NCBI GenBank assembly: GCA_032719365.1
Contig: CM064873.1
Span: 41,517,742 to 41,581,741 of the forward strand
Direction of reading: 5' to 3'
Length of the DNA stretch: 64,000 nt
Source: Prinsepia uniflora
Taxonomy: Eukaryota; Streptophyta; Magnoliopsida; Rosales; Rosaceae
Shown here: positions 22,501-33,515 of the stretch, in pieces
How positions within the stretch are numbered: position 1 is the first letter of the stretch
Layout: each line of letters opens with the position of its first letter
Notes under the pieces: model-generated
What the model saw: only the letters and a program-made list of their open reading frames with translations
What the model was told of the DNA's origin: nothing
Databases searched by the model: none
Position numbers and translations under genes: made by a program

Positions 22501-22876
22501 ACACCTGGGGATGGTGTATCTTCCCTTGCTGGTGGAACTCCGGAAGGCGGGAGTTATTTTGGGTACTGACGAGCATGGAGCTTTGTTGGCCAGCTTCCAT
22601 GTGCGACCAGTACTGATTGATCGGATCATCGAAGCACAACTGCAGGATCCGATACTCTGTATTTACAGAATTGAGGTCGATGCGGATGGGAGACAGGATT
22701 TTACCATCCGGGACGATGGAGCACTGGTGAAATTGGGCCGTTTGTGCGCGTACCTGCAGTGGCAGAGTTACGGGCCGAGATACTTGAGGAGGCCCACAGT
22801 TCGGCCTATGCTATGCATCCGGGAGGTACAAAGATGTACCGTACCCTCCGGAACCATTATTGGTGGCCAGGAATGA
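19595..22876 (+). CDS. gag-pol: Tekay-like Gag-protease-reverse transcriptase-RNase H polyprotein, copy 2
   Basis: Essentially identical to copy 1. The one residue difference I see is His for Arg in the Gly/Arg-rich linker after the zinc knuckle (CAC for CGC near 20572). All landmarks sit at +7408: zinc knuckle, DAGA protease site, FIDD reverse transcriptase, RNase H. The same GCGC frameshift lies near 22746-22750, so the last ~44 codons are out of frame. The open frame is long and clean, so gag, protease, reverse transcriptase and RNase H may still be translated. Confidence 0.93.
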   Translation: MPPRRIPHTRTDEDLEREMECASIERAQRLGATPFCGGSNPEDAHDWITKWERIFSVMHCPPGERVTLAAFLLEGGAYQWWHGLEMSGWSVHTTTWEAFRSRFLDQYYPRSFRAAREAEFLRLEQGDMSVSDYEQTFGKLSRFAASFVSTEEDKCQRFELGLRGEIRASVTATTHASLRDMVDAAVRVEASLAAHQSRQPSGEGRRQDRPHHGPSGRKNNRGGSYRGAPSSFKGRGWSGRRGGSQGRGSGHNSGQHSSWSGASGGHSGRPRPVTCFACGEEGHYACDCPQLSKNNDAGGSSVVQSTASHTNGGRGQGGDRGAGRGAHGRGRNGGPRAQVFAMTQQQARTAPGVVTGTLHIFNFLVRVLMDAGATHSFISKSCAGLLDCVVSALDCEMGVGTPMGTVYLVNQVIRRCPVRIEDVDLPADLIILDIHDFDIILGMDWLSEHGSLIDCCSKQVILRSPGLPEVIFQGERDGSPPEVISSLTATKLLRKGCQGYLAHVVSERVDTPVIDEIPVVCEFPDVFPEDLPGLPPSREIEFTIELLPGTRPISQAPYRMAPAELRELKTQLQELVDLGYVRPSTSPWGAPVLFVKKKEGSLRLCIDYRQLNKVTLRNQYPLPRIDDLFDQLRGAQCFSKIDLRSGYHQLRISEEDIPKTAFRTRYGHYEFLVMPFGLTNAPAAFMDLMNRVFRPYLDKFVIVFIDDILVYSRSARAHEEHLRLVLERLRQEQLYAKLSKCQFWLSSIGFLGHVISTDGICVDPQKTEAVTNWTRPTMVTEVRSFVGLAGYYRRFVEGFSKIAAPLTRLTRKGVKFIWDEQCDRSFQELKDRLTTAPVLALPDDSGEFVVFSDASLQGLGCVLMQTGKVIAYASRQLKTHELNYPTHDLELAAVVHALKIWRHYLFGATCRIYTDHQSLKYLFTQKELNMRQRRWLELLKDYDCTIEYHPGKANVVADALSRKSAGTIAHLGMVYLPLLVELRKAGVILGTDEHGALLASFHVRPVLIDRIIEAQLQDPILCIYRIEVDADGRQDFTIRDDGALVKLGRLCAYLQWQSYGPRYLRRPTVRPMLCIREVQRCTVPSGTIIGGQE

Positions 22877-24042
22877 AGAAGGATATTGCTGAGTTCGTGA
22901 GCAAATGCTTAACCTGTCAGCAGGTTAAGGCGGAACGGCAGAGACCGTATGGGGCTATGCAGCCACATCCGATTCCTGAGTGGAAGTGGGATCACATCAC
23001 CATGGACTTCGTCTTTAAGTTACCGAGGACTCAGAATGGAGTGGACGGAGTATGGGTGATCGTGGATCGGTTAACCAAATCAGCCCATTTTCTGCCAGTT
23101 CAGGAAACCTATAAACCTAACCGACTGGCTCAGTTGTTTGTGAAGGAAATCATACGACTTCATGGTACGCCGGAATCGATCGTGTCCGATCGTGATCCGC
23201 GTTTCACTTCCAGGTTCTAGCGGAGTTTGCAAGCTACTCTGGGAACAAACCTACGTTTCAGTACTGCTTTCCATCCACAGACCGATGGACAGTCTGAAAG
23301 AACCATTCAAACCCTGGAGGACATGATGAGGTCATGTGTACTACAGTTTCAAGACTCTTGGGATACTCATTTGCCATTGATGGAATTCGCTTACAACAAC
23401 AGCTATCAGGCAAGCATCGGGATGGCACCTTATGAGGCACTGTATGGCCGACAGTGCAGGACACCTATCTGCTGGACGGAGGTAGGAGAGCGAGCGGCTG
23501 TAGGGCCGGAGATAATGGACTTAACCATGGAAACTGTTCGCGTGATCAAGGAAAGATTGAAGGTGGCACAGGATCGCCAGAAGAGTTATGCCGACCGACG
23601 GATTCGAGACTTGGAGTTTGAAGTGGGAGATTTTGTCTTCCTGAAGTTGTCTCCGTGGAAAGGGATTATCCGTTTTAGCCGACGGGGGAAACTGAGTCCG
23701 CGTTTTATCGGACCTTATGAAATCGTGGAGAGAATTGGCAGAGTTGCATACAGATTGGCACTACCCCCAGAACTATCAAGAGTTCACGATGTTTTCCACG
23801 TATCGATGTTGCGGATGTATGTACGTGATGCTTCTCATGTACTTGGGGAACAACCTGTCGAACTGCGGGAGGATTTGAGCTTTGAAGAACAACCAGTACA
23901 GATCTTGGATCGGAAGGACAAGGTACTACGTCGAAAGACGATCCCTCTCGTGAAAATTCTCTGGAGAAACCAGAACGTGGAAGAAGCCACATGGGAGCCT
24001 GAGGCTCAGATGCGTGAACAATTTCCTCATTTGTTTCTTTGA
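22744..24042 (+). pseudogene. gag-pol: Tekay-like integrase with chromodomain, copy 2, same frameshift and stop
   Basis: It carries exactly the same two defects as copy 1: entry by frameshift near 22746 and a TAG at 23218-23220 between the second catalytic Asp (23188-23190) and the Glu (23296-23298). The zinc-binding motif and C-terminal chromodomain are kept. Two independent copies would not share both lesions, so the duplication followed the mutations or both derive from one defective parent. Confidence 0.9.
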
Positions 24043-24075
24043 AATTTCGGGACGAAATTTCTTAAGGGGGGAAGG
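24041..24075 (+). other. Hairpin and polypurine tract before LTR 3
   Basis: Copy at +7408 of 16633-16667: 9-bp-stem hairpin, then AAGGGGGGAAGG, then the LTR at 24077. Confidence 0.88.
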
Positions 24076-25294
24076 TTGTAACACCCCGGAAATTCGAGGA
24101 TTCTCATTTTGTAATTTTATGTGTGATTTGACGATTTTACCCTTGTGATTGGTATGGTCAAATTATTGACTTTTTGATTGATGAACTAAATGGATTTTGA
24201 CCTATGACCGTGACGTAGTTCGGGACGTCACGAGTTCATAGACAGGTGGCACGTCCGATTCGGACGATCAGGGTGAAAGTTATGGCTATCGGAAGTTCAG
24301 GGGCATTACCGTAATTTGGACTCTCGGGGGAAAATGTTGACTTTTCTTTTGACAACTAATTTTCAGTTGACTCAAGGACCGTTGGGTAGGCCTCGACGTC
24401 CTGAGTCCGTAGACAGGCGGCACGCCGAAATCGGACTTCGTACGAGGAAGTTATGGTCAGAAACGTGAATTCGGGAAGTTCGTGTCTCGGTTTTCGTGTC
24501 GAATATTATATTCAGAAATTCTGATTGAAGGACACCTGGGGAGTGACAAGTGTCACTCACCCATTGGCTAGATTGGATCAGATCCACTATTGAATTAATT
24601 AACATTTGAATCAGCTTTAAATTTCAGCCTTTGGATTGGAAACCCCAGATCAGATCTCAGCCCTTGATCTAATCTGGAGATTCAATCTGAGCCATCCATT
24701 TCCTTCCCTCCATTTCTTTATAATTCATACCCGCAGAGCACATTCAGCCATTTCGATCCAACATTCCAGCAAACCATCCACTCTCTGTGTCTGTGTATTG
24801 GGGACTTGCCGGCGAGGCTGAACGGCGGCAGTGAGCACGGCGGAGGACGGCGGCGTGGGAGGAAGCAGGGGAACCCGAAACGGTTTCGAAACCAGATTTT
24901 TGGTAAATCCATTTCCCACGTTTGATTCGTCCATTATGAATCCTAACCAACTCTAGGAACCTCCAGGAACTTACTGGAATCGATCTCGTGGCCGGTGGAG
25001 CTCAGGGAGGTAGCAAAACGGCGACGGGAGGCCAGGGCTGTTCTTCGAGGTAGGCCTTCGATTCAATCCGTTTTTCTCAAATTTAATTACGTGGAACTAA
25101 TCTAGGATTTAAGGCGAGTAATTAGGAATTGGAAGGAATGAAAATGATTCAGAAATGAAGGAATGGCAACCGGGTCATGATCGCGGGTCTGATCGACCCG
25201 AGTTGCAGGAAAACGGGTCAACCCGTCTGAGGACAGTGGTGCTGACGTGGCACCCTGTCAGTCTGTCAGATGACGTGGACCAACCGTGAGCCAA

Positions 25295-25575
25295 CACGTG
25301 TCACATGTCAGTGCACAGTCAGCACTGACATGTCAGTGACGTGGACCAGTCAGGGACTGCCACGTGTCACTGACATGTCAGTGACGTGGACCAGTGCCGT
25401 GCTGACACGTGGCACATGTCAGATCTGACACGTGGTCTGACAGATCAGCAGGGTGGACCAATAGGATGTTGACACGTGGCACCTGTCAGAGTCTGACATG
25501 TCAGACCTGACAGCTGTCAGATGACGTCAGCATGACGTCATGCTGACGTCAGCAGTGACGTCAGCGATGACGTCA
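25295..25575 (+). promoter_or_regulatory. bZIP-site cluster in LTR 3
   Basis: Positional copy of 10479-10759 with the same CACGTG and TGACGTCA cores. Confidence 0.7.
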
Positions 25576-26171
25576 GCAGGACTGTTCCACCGTTGACCGC
25601 CGCGTTGACCGGCGCGTGGGGGCGCGTGTGAACAGTGTTTCTGGTGGGACCACCACCATTCTTTAGGTTTCGACGATCCGGATCCAATGGCGGTGGTTTC
25701 GGGTCGATCGGAGATCCTTAAGTTGGTCAAAATAAGGTTTATTGCCTTGGGAAGCGCGTTCGGGCGGCTTTCCCGGGTCGGTTTCGACCTAGACTTTCAT
25801 GGTTGAATGTTGGGGGTTTAATTTGACCTTTACGAATACTTGGACTTGACAGGGATTGTACATTTGTACCAGGACGAGGGTATACGTTCGGTTTCTAGCA
25901 GGATTGTACTGTGAGTGGGCCATTTTCTTAAACCCTTGTGTGCATAAATGTTTTCTGGTTTTATTATACTTATTCACATGCTAAAACAATGATGGTTTTG
26001 ATGATATGAAAAATATGGTTATGGCACGTTTCACGGTATTTGGGCTTGAGACCCGTCCGATGAAACTGAATGATTGGTTCGGATTCTACCTATGTATATA
26101 TATGTTTGCATGTGGATATCAATAAAATGTATTTGTTACTGCACTGTATAGATCCTTCCATATTATATTGT

Positions 26172-26366
26172 CTCCTCCGGATGAGGTACCCCGGAGAGGT
26201 CACGGACGTCTAGTACGTCCAGCGTCTATGACGCTAAGCATCGGGGATGCTGTACCCGGACGGGGTTCGGGGATTGAACTCGGAATTGAGACCCGAGTGG
26301 CACGCGTAGCCTTGTGATTGTGACCTTATTGGACGTCAGGGACGTCAGACATCAGGGATGTCGGGA
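26172..26366 (+). promoter_or_regulatory. Hairpin cluster in LTR 3
   Basis: Positional copy of 11356-11550. The arm at about 26260 has an A-to-G change that turns one pair of the CCCGAAC/GTTCGGG stem into a G-T wobble. Confidence 0.7.
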
Positions 26367-26873
26367 TTGGAGTGTATAGTGCAGCAACTAAAATTATGAT
26401 TATGGTTTTGCTATATGCCTTATGGTTCATATTATATGGTTTATGATTTTGGAATTATGGGGCACGCATGTTTGGAAAACGGAGGGGTAAATTATATGTT
26501 TTACTTATCAAACGATTTCATAAACTTGTGTTTCGGTCCACTCACCCTTACTGTTTTGATAACCCCTCCAGGTCGGGAAACTGAGGTAGAGGAGGAACCA
26601 GAGGCTGAGGCATAGATCTACTTCTGCGTACCTGAACCCCTGCTGGGCGGTGTACCCGCAGGATTACTTTAGAGTCGTGCTCGCAAACTTGTAATTTTGG
26701 ATTATATCCCTTGTCTGACATTCGTTTAATTCGGATTTTATGTATGACTTTAATTTGGTTATTTATGCTTTTAAATGTTTGAGGTTAAAATTGGTATGAA
26801 TTATTGGGTGTCAGACGGGAGCAGGGCACGTCCCCTTGTGGTCCCTGTGGGATCGGGGCGGGTCCTGTCAGCT

Positions 26874-26885
26874 TGGTATCAGAGC
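26874..26885 (+). other. Primer-binding site, copy 3 (initiator tRNA-Met)
   Basis: TGGTATCAGAGC, 3 bp after the end of LTR 3 at 26870. Confidence 0.95.
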
Positions 26886-27002
26886 ACTAGGTTGTGGTCA
26901 GTACTAGGGTATTGGTCTGCATGCTAGACTAGCGATTAGTACTAGTTACTTTTCGACTTTTAAGAATATTGTTTTCTGATCTATGCCTCTTGACAGTTGG
27001 TT

Positions 27003-29933
27003 ATGCCTCCTAGGAGAATTCCGCATACTCGAACGGACGAGGATCTAGAAAGAGAGATGGAATGCGCGAGCATCGAAAGGGCTCAACGTTTGGGAGCCAC
27101 TCCTTTCTGCGGGGGATCAAACCCCGAGGATGCTCACGACTGGATCACCAAGTGGGAGAGGATCTTCTCGGTGATGCACTGCCCTCCGGGCGAACGAGTG
27201 ACTCTGGCGGCCTTCTTACTGGAGGGAGGAGCCTACCAGTGGTGGCATGGACTCGAAATGTCCGGGTGGTCTGTCCATACCACTACCTGGGAAGCTTTTC
27301 GTTCCAGGTTTCTGGACCAGTACTACCCGCGATCCTTTCGCGCGGCGCGGGAGGCGGAATTCCTGCGGCTGGAGCAGGGTGACATGTCTGTTTCAGACTA
27401 CGAGCAAACTTTCGGGAAACTTTCCCGGTTCGCTGCCTCATTCGTAAGCACGGAGGAGGACAAATGCCAGCGGTTTGAGCTTGGACTCCGAGGGGAGATC
27501 CGGGCCAGTGTGACTGCTACCACTCATGCTTCTCTGAGGGATATGGTCGACGCAGCGGTGCGTGTCGAGGCCAGTCTGGCGGCACACCAATCACGACAAC
27601 CTTCGGGGGAGGGGCGACGTCAGGATCGCCCACATCATGGGCCATCGGGCCGAAAGAACAACAGGGGAGGGAGCTACAGGGGAGCACCCTCATCCTTCAA
27701 GGGTCGTGGCTGGTCGGGTCGACGTGGAGGCTCTCAGGGCAGAGGATCTGGACACAATTCTGGGCAGCACTCATCTTGGAGTGGTGCATCTGGTGGGCAT
27801 TCGGGCAGGCCAAGGCCAGTAACTTGTTTTGCTTGCGGAGAGGAAGGCCACTATGCCTGTGATTGTCCGCAGTTGTCCAAAAACAACGACGCTGGGGGCT
27901 CGAGTGTGGTGCAGAGCACGGCGTCCCACACTAACGGAGGTCGCGGTCAGGGAGGCGACCGTGGTGCTGGACGTGGCGCGCGCGGGCGCGGACGGAACGA
28001 AGGGCCGAGGGCCCAACTGTTTGCAATGACCCAGCAGCAGGCGAGGACTGCTCCAGGCGTGGTCACAGGTACACTACATATCTTTAATTTTCTTGTACGT
28101 GTATTGATGGATGCGGGGGCTACACATTCTTTTATTTCGAAGAGTTGTGCTGGTTTGCTTGATTGTGTGGTATCAGCCTTAGATTGCGAAATGGGTGTTG
28201 GCACCCCGATGGGTACCGTGTACCTTGTGAATCAGGTGATTCGGAGGTGCCCGGTAAGAATTGAGGATGTGGATTTACCAGCAGACTTAATTATTCTGGA
28301 TATCCACGACTTCGATATAATCCTAGGGATGGATTGGCTGTCGGAGCACGGATCGCTCATCGACTGCTGTAGCAAGCAAGTAATTTTGCGGAGCCCGGGT
28401 TTGCCGGAAGTTATCTTTCAGGGGGAACGTGATGGTTCGCCTCCTGAAGTGATTTCGTCACTTACTGCTACCAAACTTCTACGGAAGGGATGCCAGGGTT
28501 ATCTGGCGCATGTCGTGTCGGAACGGGTCGATACTCCGGTTATCGACGAAATACCGGTGGTCTGTGAGTTTCCGGACGTATTCCCGGAAGACTTACCTGG
28601 ATTGCCACCATCGCGGGAGATTGAGTTTACTATTGAACTACTCCCGGGTACCCGACCTATATCCCAGGCACCATACCGGATGGCGCCGGCCGAGTTACGA
28701 GAACTCAAGACTCAATTACAGGAGTTGGTAGATTTGGGATATGTCCGACCGAGTACTTCACCGTGGGGAGCACCGGTGTTGTTCGTGAAGAAGAAGGAAG
28801 GAAGTCTCCGTTTATGTATTGATTATCGACAACTCAACAAGGTGACATTGAGGAACCAGTATCCTCTACCCAGGATCGATGACCTTTTCGACCAGTTGCG
28901 GGGAGCTCAGTGCTTCTCGAAAATTGATTTGCGGTCTGGGTATCACCAACTGAGGATTTCGGAGGAGGATATTCCGAAAACTGCTTTTCGAACCCGCTAC
29001 GGGCACTACGAGTTCCTTGTTATGCCATTTGGTTTGACGAATGCTCCAGCAGCATTCATGGATCTGATGAACCAGGTCTTCCGACCCTACCTGGATAAGT
29101 TCGTGATTGTGTTCATCGATGATATTTTGGTATACTCGAGGAGTGCCCGTGCACATGAAGAACATCTACGGTTGGTCTTGGAGAGACTGAGACAAGAACA
29201 ATTGTATGCCAAGCTGAGCAAGTGTCAGTTTTGGCTGAGCAGTATTGGTTTTCTGGGACACGTGATATCGACGGATGGGATTTGCGTCGATCCCCAGAAA
29301 ACAGAAGCGGTGACCAACTGGACTAGACCGACAACGGTGACCGAGGTGCGGAGTTTCGTCGGATTAGCAGGCTACTACCGGAGATTCGTGGAGGGTTTCT
29401 CCAAAATTGCTGCACCATTGACTCGTCTGACTCGGAAAGGAGTAAAGTTTATCTGGGACGAGCAGTGCGATCGGAGCTTTCAAGAGTTGAAGGATCGATT
29501 GACCACTGCACCTGTCCTTGCATTGCCGGACGACAGTGGAGAGTTTGTAGTTTTCAGTGATGCTTCACTGCAAGGGTTGGGCTGCGTGTTGATGCAAACT
29601 GGCAAGGTTATCGCCTATGCATCCCGGCAGCTGAAGACTCATGAGTTGAACTACCCTACCCATGATTTGGAGTTGGCGGCGGTGGTTCATGCTCTCAAGA
29701 TCTGGAGACATTATCTGTTCGGCGCAACGTGTCGGATATACACCGACCACCAGAGTCTTAAATATTTATTCACTCAGAAGGAGCTCAACATGAGACAACG
29801 GAGATGGTTGGAGCTACTGGTTTCGAATTTGACACCACTTGTCAAATCAACCCTCTCGTTGACGCAACAACTCGACGGTTCCTTTCCCACTCCCACTAGG
29901 AGTCAGTTGACCCTACTCAACGATCTATGTTGA
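27003..29933 (+). pseudogene. gag-pol: Tekay-like gag-pol, copy 3, cut in RNase H and fused to LARD DNA
   Basis: Gag, zinc knuckle, protease, reverse transcriptase and most of RNase H are present and open. It differs from copies 1 and 2 at a few residues (Glu for Gly and Leu for Val near 28000-28018, Gln for Arg near 29074, Thr for Met near 29334). Homology stops at 29820, in the codons for RRWLELL near the end of RNase H. From there the frame runs 37 codons through unrelated LARD sequence to the stop at 29933. Integrase, chromodomain, polypurine tract and 3' LTR are missing, so this unit cannot complete a cycle. The chimeric C terminus is an accident of the junction. Confidence 0.92.
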
Positions 29934-30279
29934 CACATCCTGACAAACTCTCCACACAGTTGTTGTCAGTCGAAAACTGACACTAGACTCACTCGTGGCT
30001 ACACATGCCACCAACGTACTTGACTCACCAATACACCTACCAACATTTTCACACGACCTGTGTGTAATTAAACACATCGGAATTACCATGACCCATTGCA
30101 TAGTAATGTCCGGTCCACAACCAATCTCGTGGTATCGGAACCAATCCGACTACCAACACGTTCACCGACACACCTCGGGTATATCCCGTGTACCGTAACT
30201 AGACATCACAAGTCTACAAGTATTGTACCTCGAACCATGTACGAAGTACACACATCTACCTAATAACCAGACTACAACC
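29814..30279 (-). repeat. Duplicate of LARD internal DNA (same as 32192-32657)
   Basis: 466 bp identical by eye to 32192-32657. The first seven bases (CTACTGG, 29814-29820) also belong to the Tekay copy 3 reading frame, so the junction uses 7 bp of microhomology. At its right end, two unmatched bases (TT, 30280-30281) separate it from an LTR fragment. Confidence 0.92.
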
Positions 30280-30281
30280 TT

Positions 30282-31939
30282 ATTTTCCCGAATTTTTACT
30301 TATTTTTAAACTTAATTTAAAACCTTCGGACATCCCGAACACTATCGAGACGGTGTCCGATCGACACGAAACCAATTCCAAAATGTCCGTTACATCGAAT
30401 GGATTAAAAGTCATGTTGACCTCACCTCGAGATTCGTGCCCACGCGCCGCCACGCGCCGCCGTGAGTGGCTGCGCGTGAAACTCACGCGCCTGCTACAGT
30501 GTCACCAGCCCAACCCGTTTGTCTGGTAAACGGGTCCAACTCACCCGCGACACAACCCGGTTCCAATCCTGTCAATTCGATCCTAATTCCTTCAATTGAT
30601 CATTCCATTAGTTTCGTTTTAAGTTAAATTAAGGTTCTGTAATCTCAATTACACAAAACATTACCTACAATTCCACGATTCAACGATGAACACGAAGAAC
30701 ACTCCGGTCACTGTTCAATCATGGGATTCCTTCAATCTCGATTGATTTCCCCAAATTGGTTCAACCAGAAGCATCAGTGGACCACGAGGAACAATTCCCC
30801 CACATCAATTCCGTCGTTTGATCAGTAAATGATCACGACACAAGTACGAACACCGTCCACTGTGCAACCATGGAGTTTCATCGATCTCAGCCGGTTTCCT
30901 TCAATTGATGATCCCAGAAGCATCGTGGGATCATGAGAAATCATTTCCCCATAACAATTGAGTCAATCACAGCCCCAAACTCCACGACTCAGCCTCGATT
31001 TCTTCCTCTGTCACCAAGCTCGATCAGAGCCAAAACGGCACCATTCCTTCTCGTTTTTGATGTGGATCGACTCGTCACAACCTCAGGAAGATGTTTGTAA
31101 CCTCCAATTCGATCATCACAGCCCAATTCCTTCAATTCGAATTTTCCCTCTCATTTTCCCGAAATCCAAAATCCAAAATTCAACCCACACTCAAACCCTC
31201 GTGTTTCCCAGTTAATTCCCTCATCTTAGTCTCCCATTTTTCTCTCAGGAACGGCAGAGAGAGGGAGCCAATTCTCCCAATCTGATTCCCCCAATTTTGT
31301 GCACGGTTTAGGAACAAAGAAGAGGAAATTAGGGGAATTGGTGGATTAGATGATGATGATGTAGTAATGATGATGTTTGGAGGGAAACAAGGAGCTGGAA
31401 ACAAGGGATGGGTGACACTTGTCACTCATCCAGGTGTGTAGGGTCAACGGTCACTATTCATTATTATATTATTATTTTAATCCCGGCCTCGGTTCGTTAG
31501 TTCGTTTCCTTGACCATAACGTCGTCGTCGGATCTCCGATTTCGGCATGCCGCCTGTCGTTGGATTCGTATCGACGATACCTACGTAACGGTCCTTGGCC
31601 CTCGCCCATCGGACCTCCCGATCAGAAAGTCAACATTTGGCCCCTAATAAGCCAAATTACCAAAATACCCCTCAACTTCCGAACACCATAACTTTCTCTA
31701 CGAATGTCGGAATCGAACGTGCCACCTGTCTATGAACTCGTGACGTCCCGAACTACGTCACGATCATCGGTCAAAGTCCATTTGACCGCCCGAACAAAAA
31801 GTCAACATTTTGCCCACGACCAGGGGCAAAACGGTCATTTTGCACATTTTGTCCGATTCCGCCCTACCAAGCACCGTTCAACCTCACTAATCGAGATTAG
31901 TCACTAAACTAATCCCGGAATTCGGGACGGGTCGTTACA
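30282..31939 (-). mobile_element. Truncated 3' LTR of LARD element P
   Basis: Matches 36540-38197 with about five differences by eye, mostly C-to-T or C-to-A. It ends GGGTCGTTACA at 31939, beside a polypurine-type sequence, so it is the 3' LTR on the minus strand. The part that would correspond to 34865-36539 is missing and replaced by the 466-bp duplicate. Confidence 0.9.
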
Positions 31940-31973
31940 ATCTTCCCTCCTTAATAAATTTCGTCCCCGAAAT
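31940..31973 (-). other. Polypurine tract and hairpin of LARD P
   Basis: Read on the minus strand: an AATTTCGGGGACGAAATT hairpin, then TATTAAGGAGGGAAGAT directly before the LTR start. This is the same arrangement as in the Tekay element (16633-16667). A second copy of the pattern (CTTCCCTCCTTAAAAAG and TTTCGCTCTCGAAA) lies at about 31998-32032. Confidence 0.8.
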
Positions 31974-33206
31974 TCCAGCCGATCTAAACTCAACGTACTT
32001 CCCTCCTTAAAAAGTTTCGCTCTCGAAACTCGATTACCCTGATTCCACAAACACCCCGTGGAAAGTGGAATCGACCACACAACACGTGTACACCCGTACA
32101 CCAACTAACCAGGCAAAACTTGTCTGCACTCAAACGTATCACTGGTACTCAAAACGCAACGACTACATTCGACCTCGTCGAATGACTGAAACTACTGGTT
32201 TCGAATTTGACACCACTTGTCAAATCAACCCTCTCGTTGACGCAACAACTCGACGGTTCCTTTCCCACTCCCACTAGGAGTCAGTTGACCCTACTCAACG
32301 ATCTATGTTGACACATCCTGACAAACTCTCCACACAGTTGTTGTCAGTCGAAAACTGACACTAGACTCACTCGTGGCTACACATGCCACCAACGTACTTG
32401 ACTCACCAATACACCTACCAACATTTTCACACGACCTGTGTGTAATTAAACACATCGGAATTACCATGACCCATTGCATAGTAATGTCCGGTCCACAACC
32501 AATCTCGTGGTATCGGAACCAATCCGACTACCAACACGTTCACCGACACACCTCGGGTATATCCCGTGTACCGTAACTAGACATCACAAGTCTACAAGTA
32601 TTGTACCTCGAACCATGTACGAAGTACACACATCTACCTAATAACCAGACTACAACCACCTAGGTCATAGCCGAACGCGTTCCAATAATGGAGTACGTTT
32701 GCCCAATCCAGCATGAGACAAATCGAAACTCCACCCAACATCTAGTTCCAATTCCGAATCTGAATCCGCAATTTCGTAAGAAATCCCGGATCCAAGCCCA
32801 GACATCAAATTTTAATTCTTATCCAAATCCGAATCCAAAATCATTATTCCGTAAGCTAGCATTTGGAATAATCATTCCGTACCCAAATCCGGAAATATAC
32901 TTTCAAGTTTCAAAATCGAATCCTGAATCGTCACCCAGAAATTCGATTCCAAATCCCGAAATCTCGTCACATTTACCAAGACGCACCAAAACCGAACCTA
33001 TCGGTTACCCGTTCGATACCTCCAATTGACTTCATAGGGAAGCCAATCCGACCTCCACACGTCGAAGAGAAGTTCAACCCCGCCGTTTACGACTCACACA
33101 CCCAAGTTCGTATCGATCCTTGTCATTCCACCTAGGAAAACCAAGGATGATCCAAAATGATGACACCAATACTCATCCTACGTGGATGCAACAAAACTCA
33201 CTGCAC

Positions 33207-33515
33207 TCACCACGCCATGTGACACAACATTGTCTGCCACCAAGCAGAAAATGAGAAATCTCGTTTACCTAATTTCGAACACGTAGCTCCTCCTAATGAC
33301 CTCACAACACACATGGGCTCACCAACCAATACACGCTCAACGTACTGGTAACTATAGTCAAAGTCTGCCAGGGCAGAAAGCAAGAAGTCAACCCCAATGA
33401 CTTCGGAATACCAATCACCAAAAACGAGCACCACTCTCGTTCCCCAATCACAACTCTCTTCGACACTAAGGTTCCAACCATGTTGGAAACAGATATGCTC
33501 CCAACAAGACGTCAA
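33207..33515 (-). other. Small open frame in LARD P interior, partly conserved in LARD D
   Basis: A 102-codon frame in element sense. A stretch with YSEVIGVDFL and YQYVERVLVG recurs in the 91-codon frame at 60201-60476 of the other LARD (YSEVIGADFL, YQYVERVLVG). I do not recognise a domain. The nucleotide differences I compared do not favour silent changes, so this may be plain sequence homology and not a gene. Confidence 0.25.

Larger units (their letters stand above)
24077..26870 (+). mobile_element. Tekay array LTR 3
   Basis: 2794 bp. It agrees with LTR 2 at the positions that set LTR 1 apart, with one private change seen near 26260 (CCGGACGG for CCGAACGG) inside a hairpin arm. Confidence 0.95.
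9261..29820 (+). mobile_element. Head-to-tail array of Tekay/Del-like chromovirus (2.77 units, shared LTRs)
   Basis: Order: LTR 9261-12054, internal 12055-16668, LTR 16669-19462, internal 19463-24076, LTR 24077-26870, partial internal 26871-29820. Each step is exactly 7408 bp (2794-bp LTR plus 4614-bp interior), and the copies differ by only a handful of substitutions by eye. One element with two LTRs cannot give this by simple insertion. Unequal homologous recombination between LTRs (or an assembly duplication) is needed. The last unit has lost its 3' half and 3' LTR. Confidence 0.93.
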
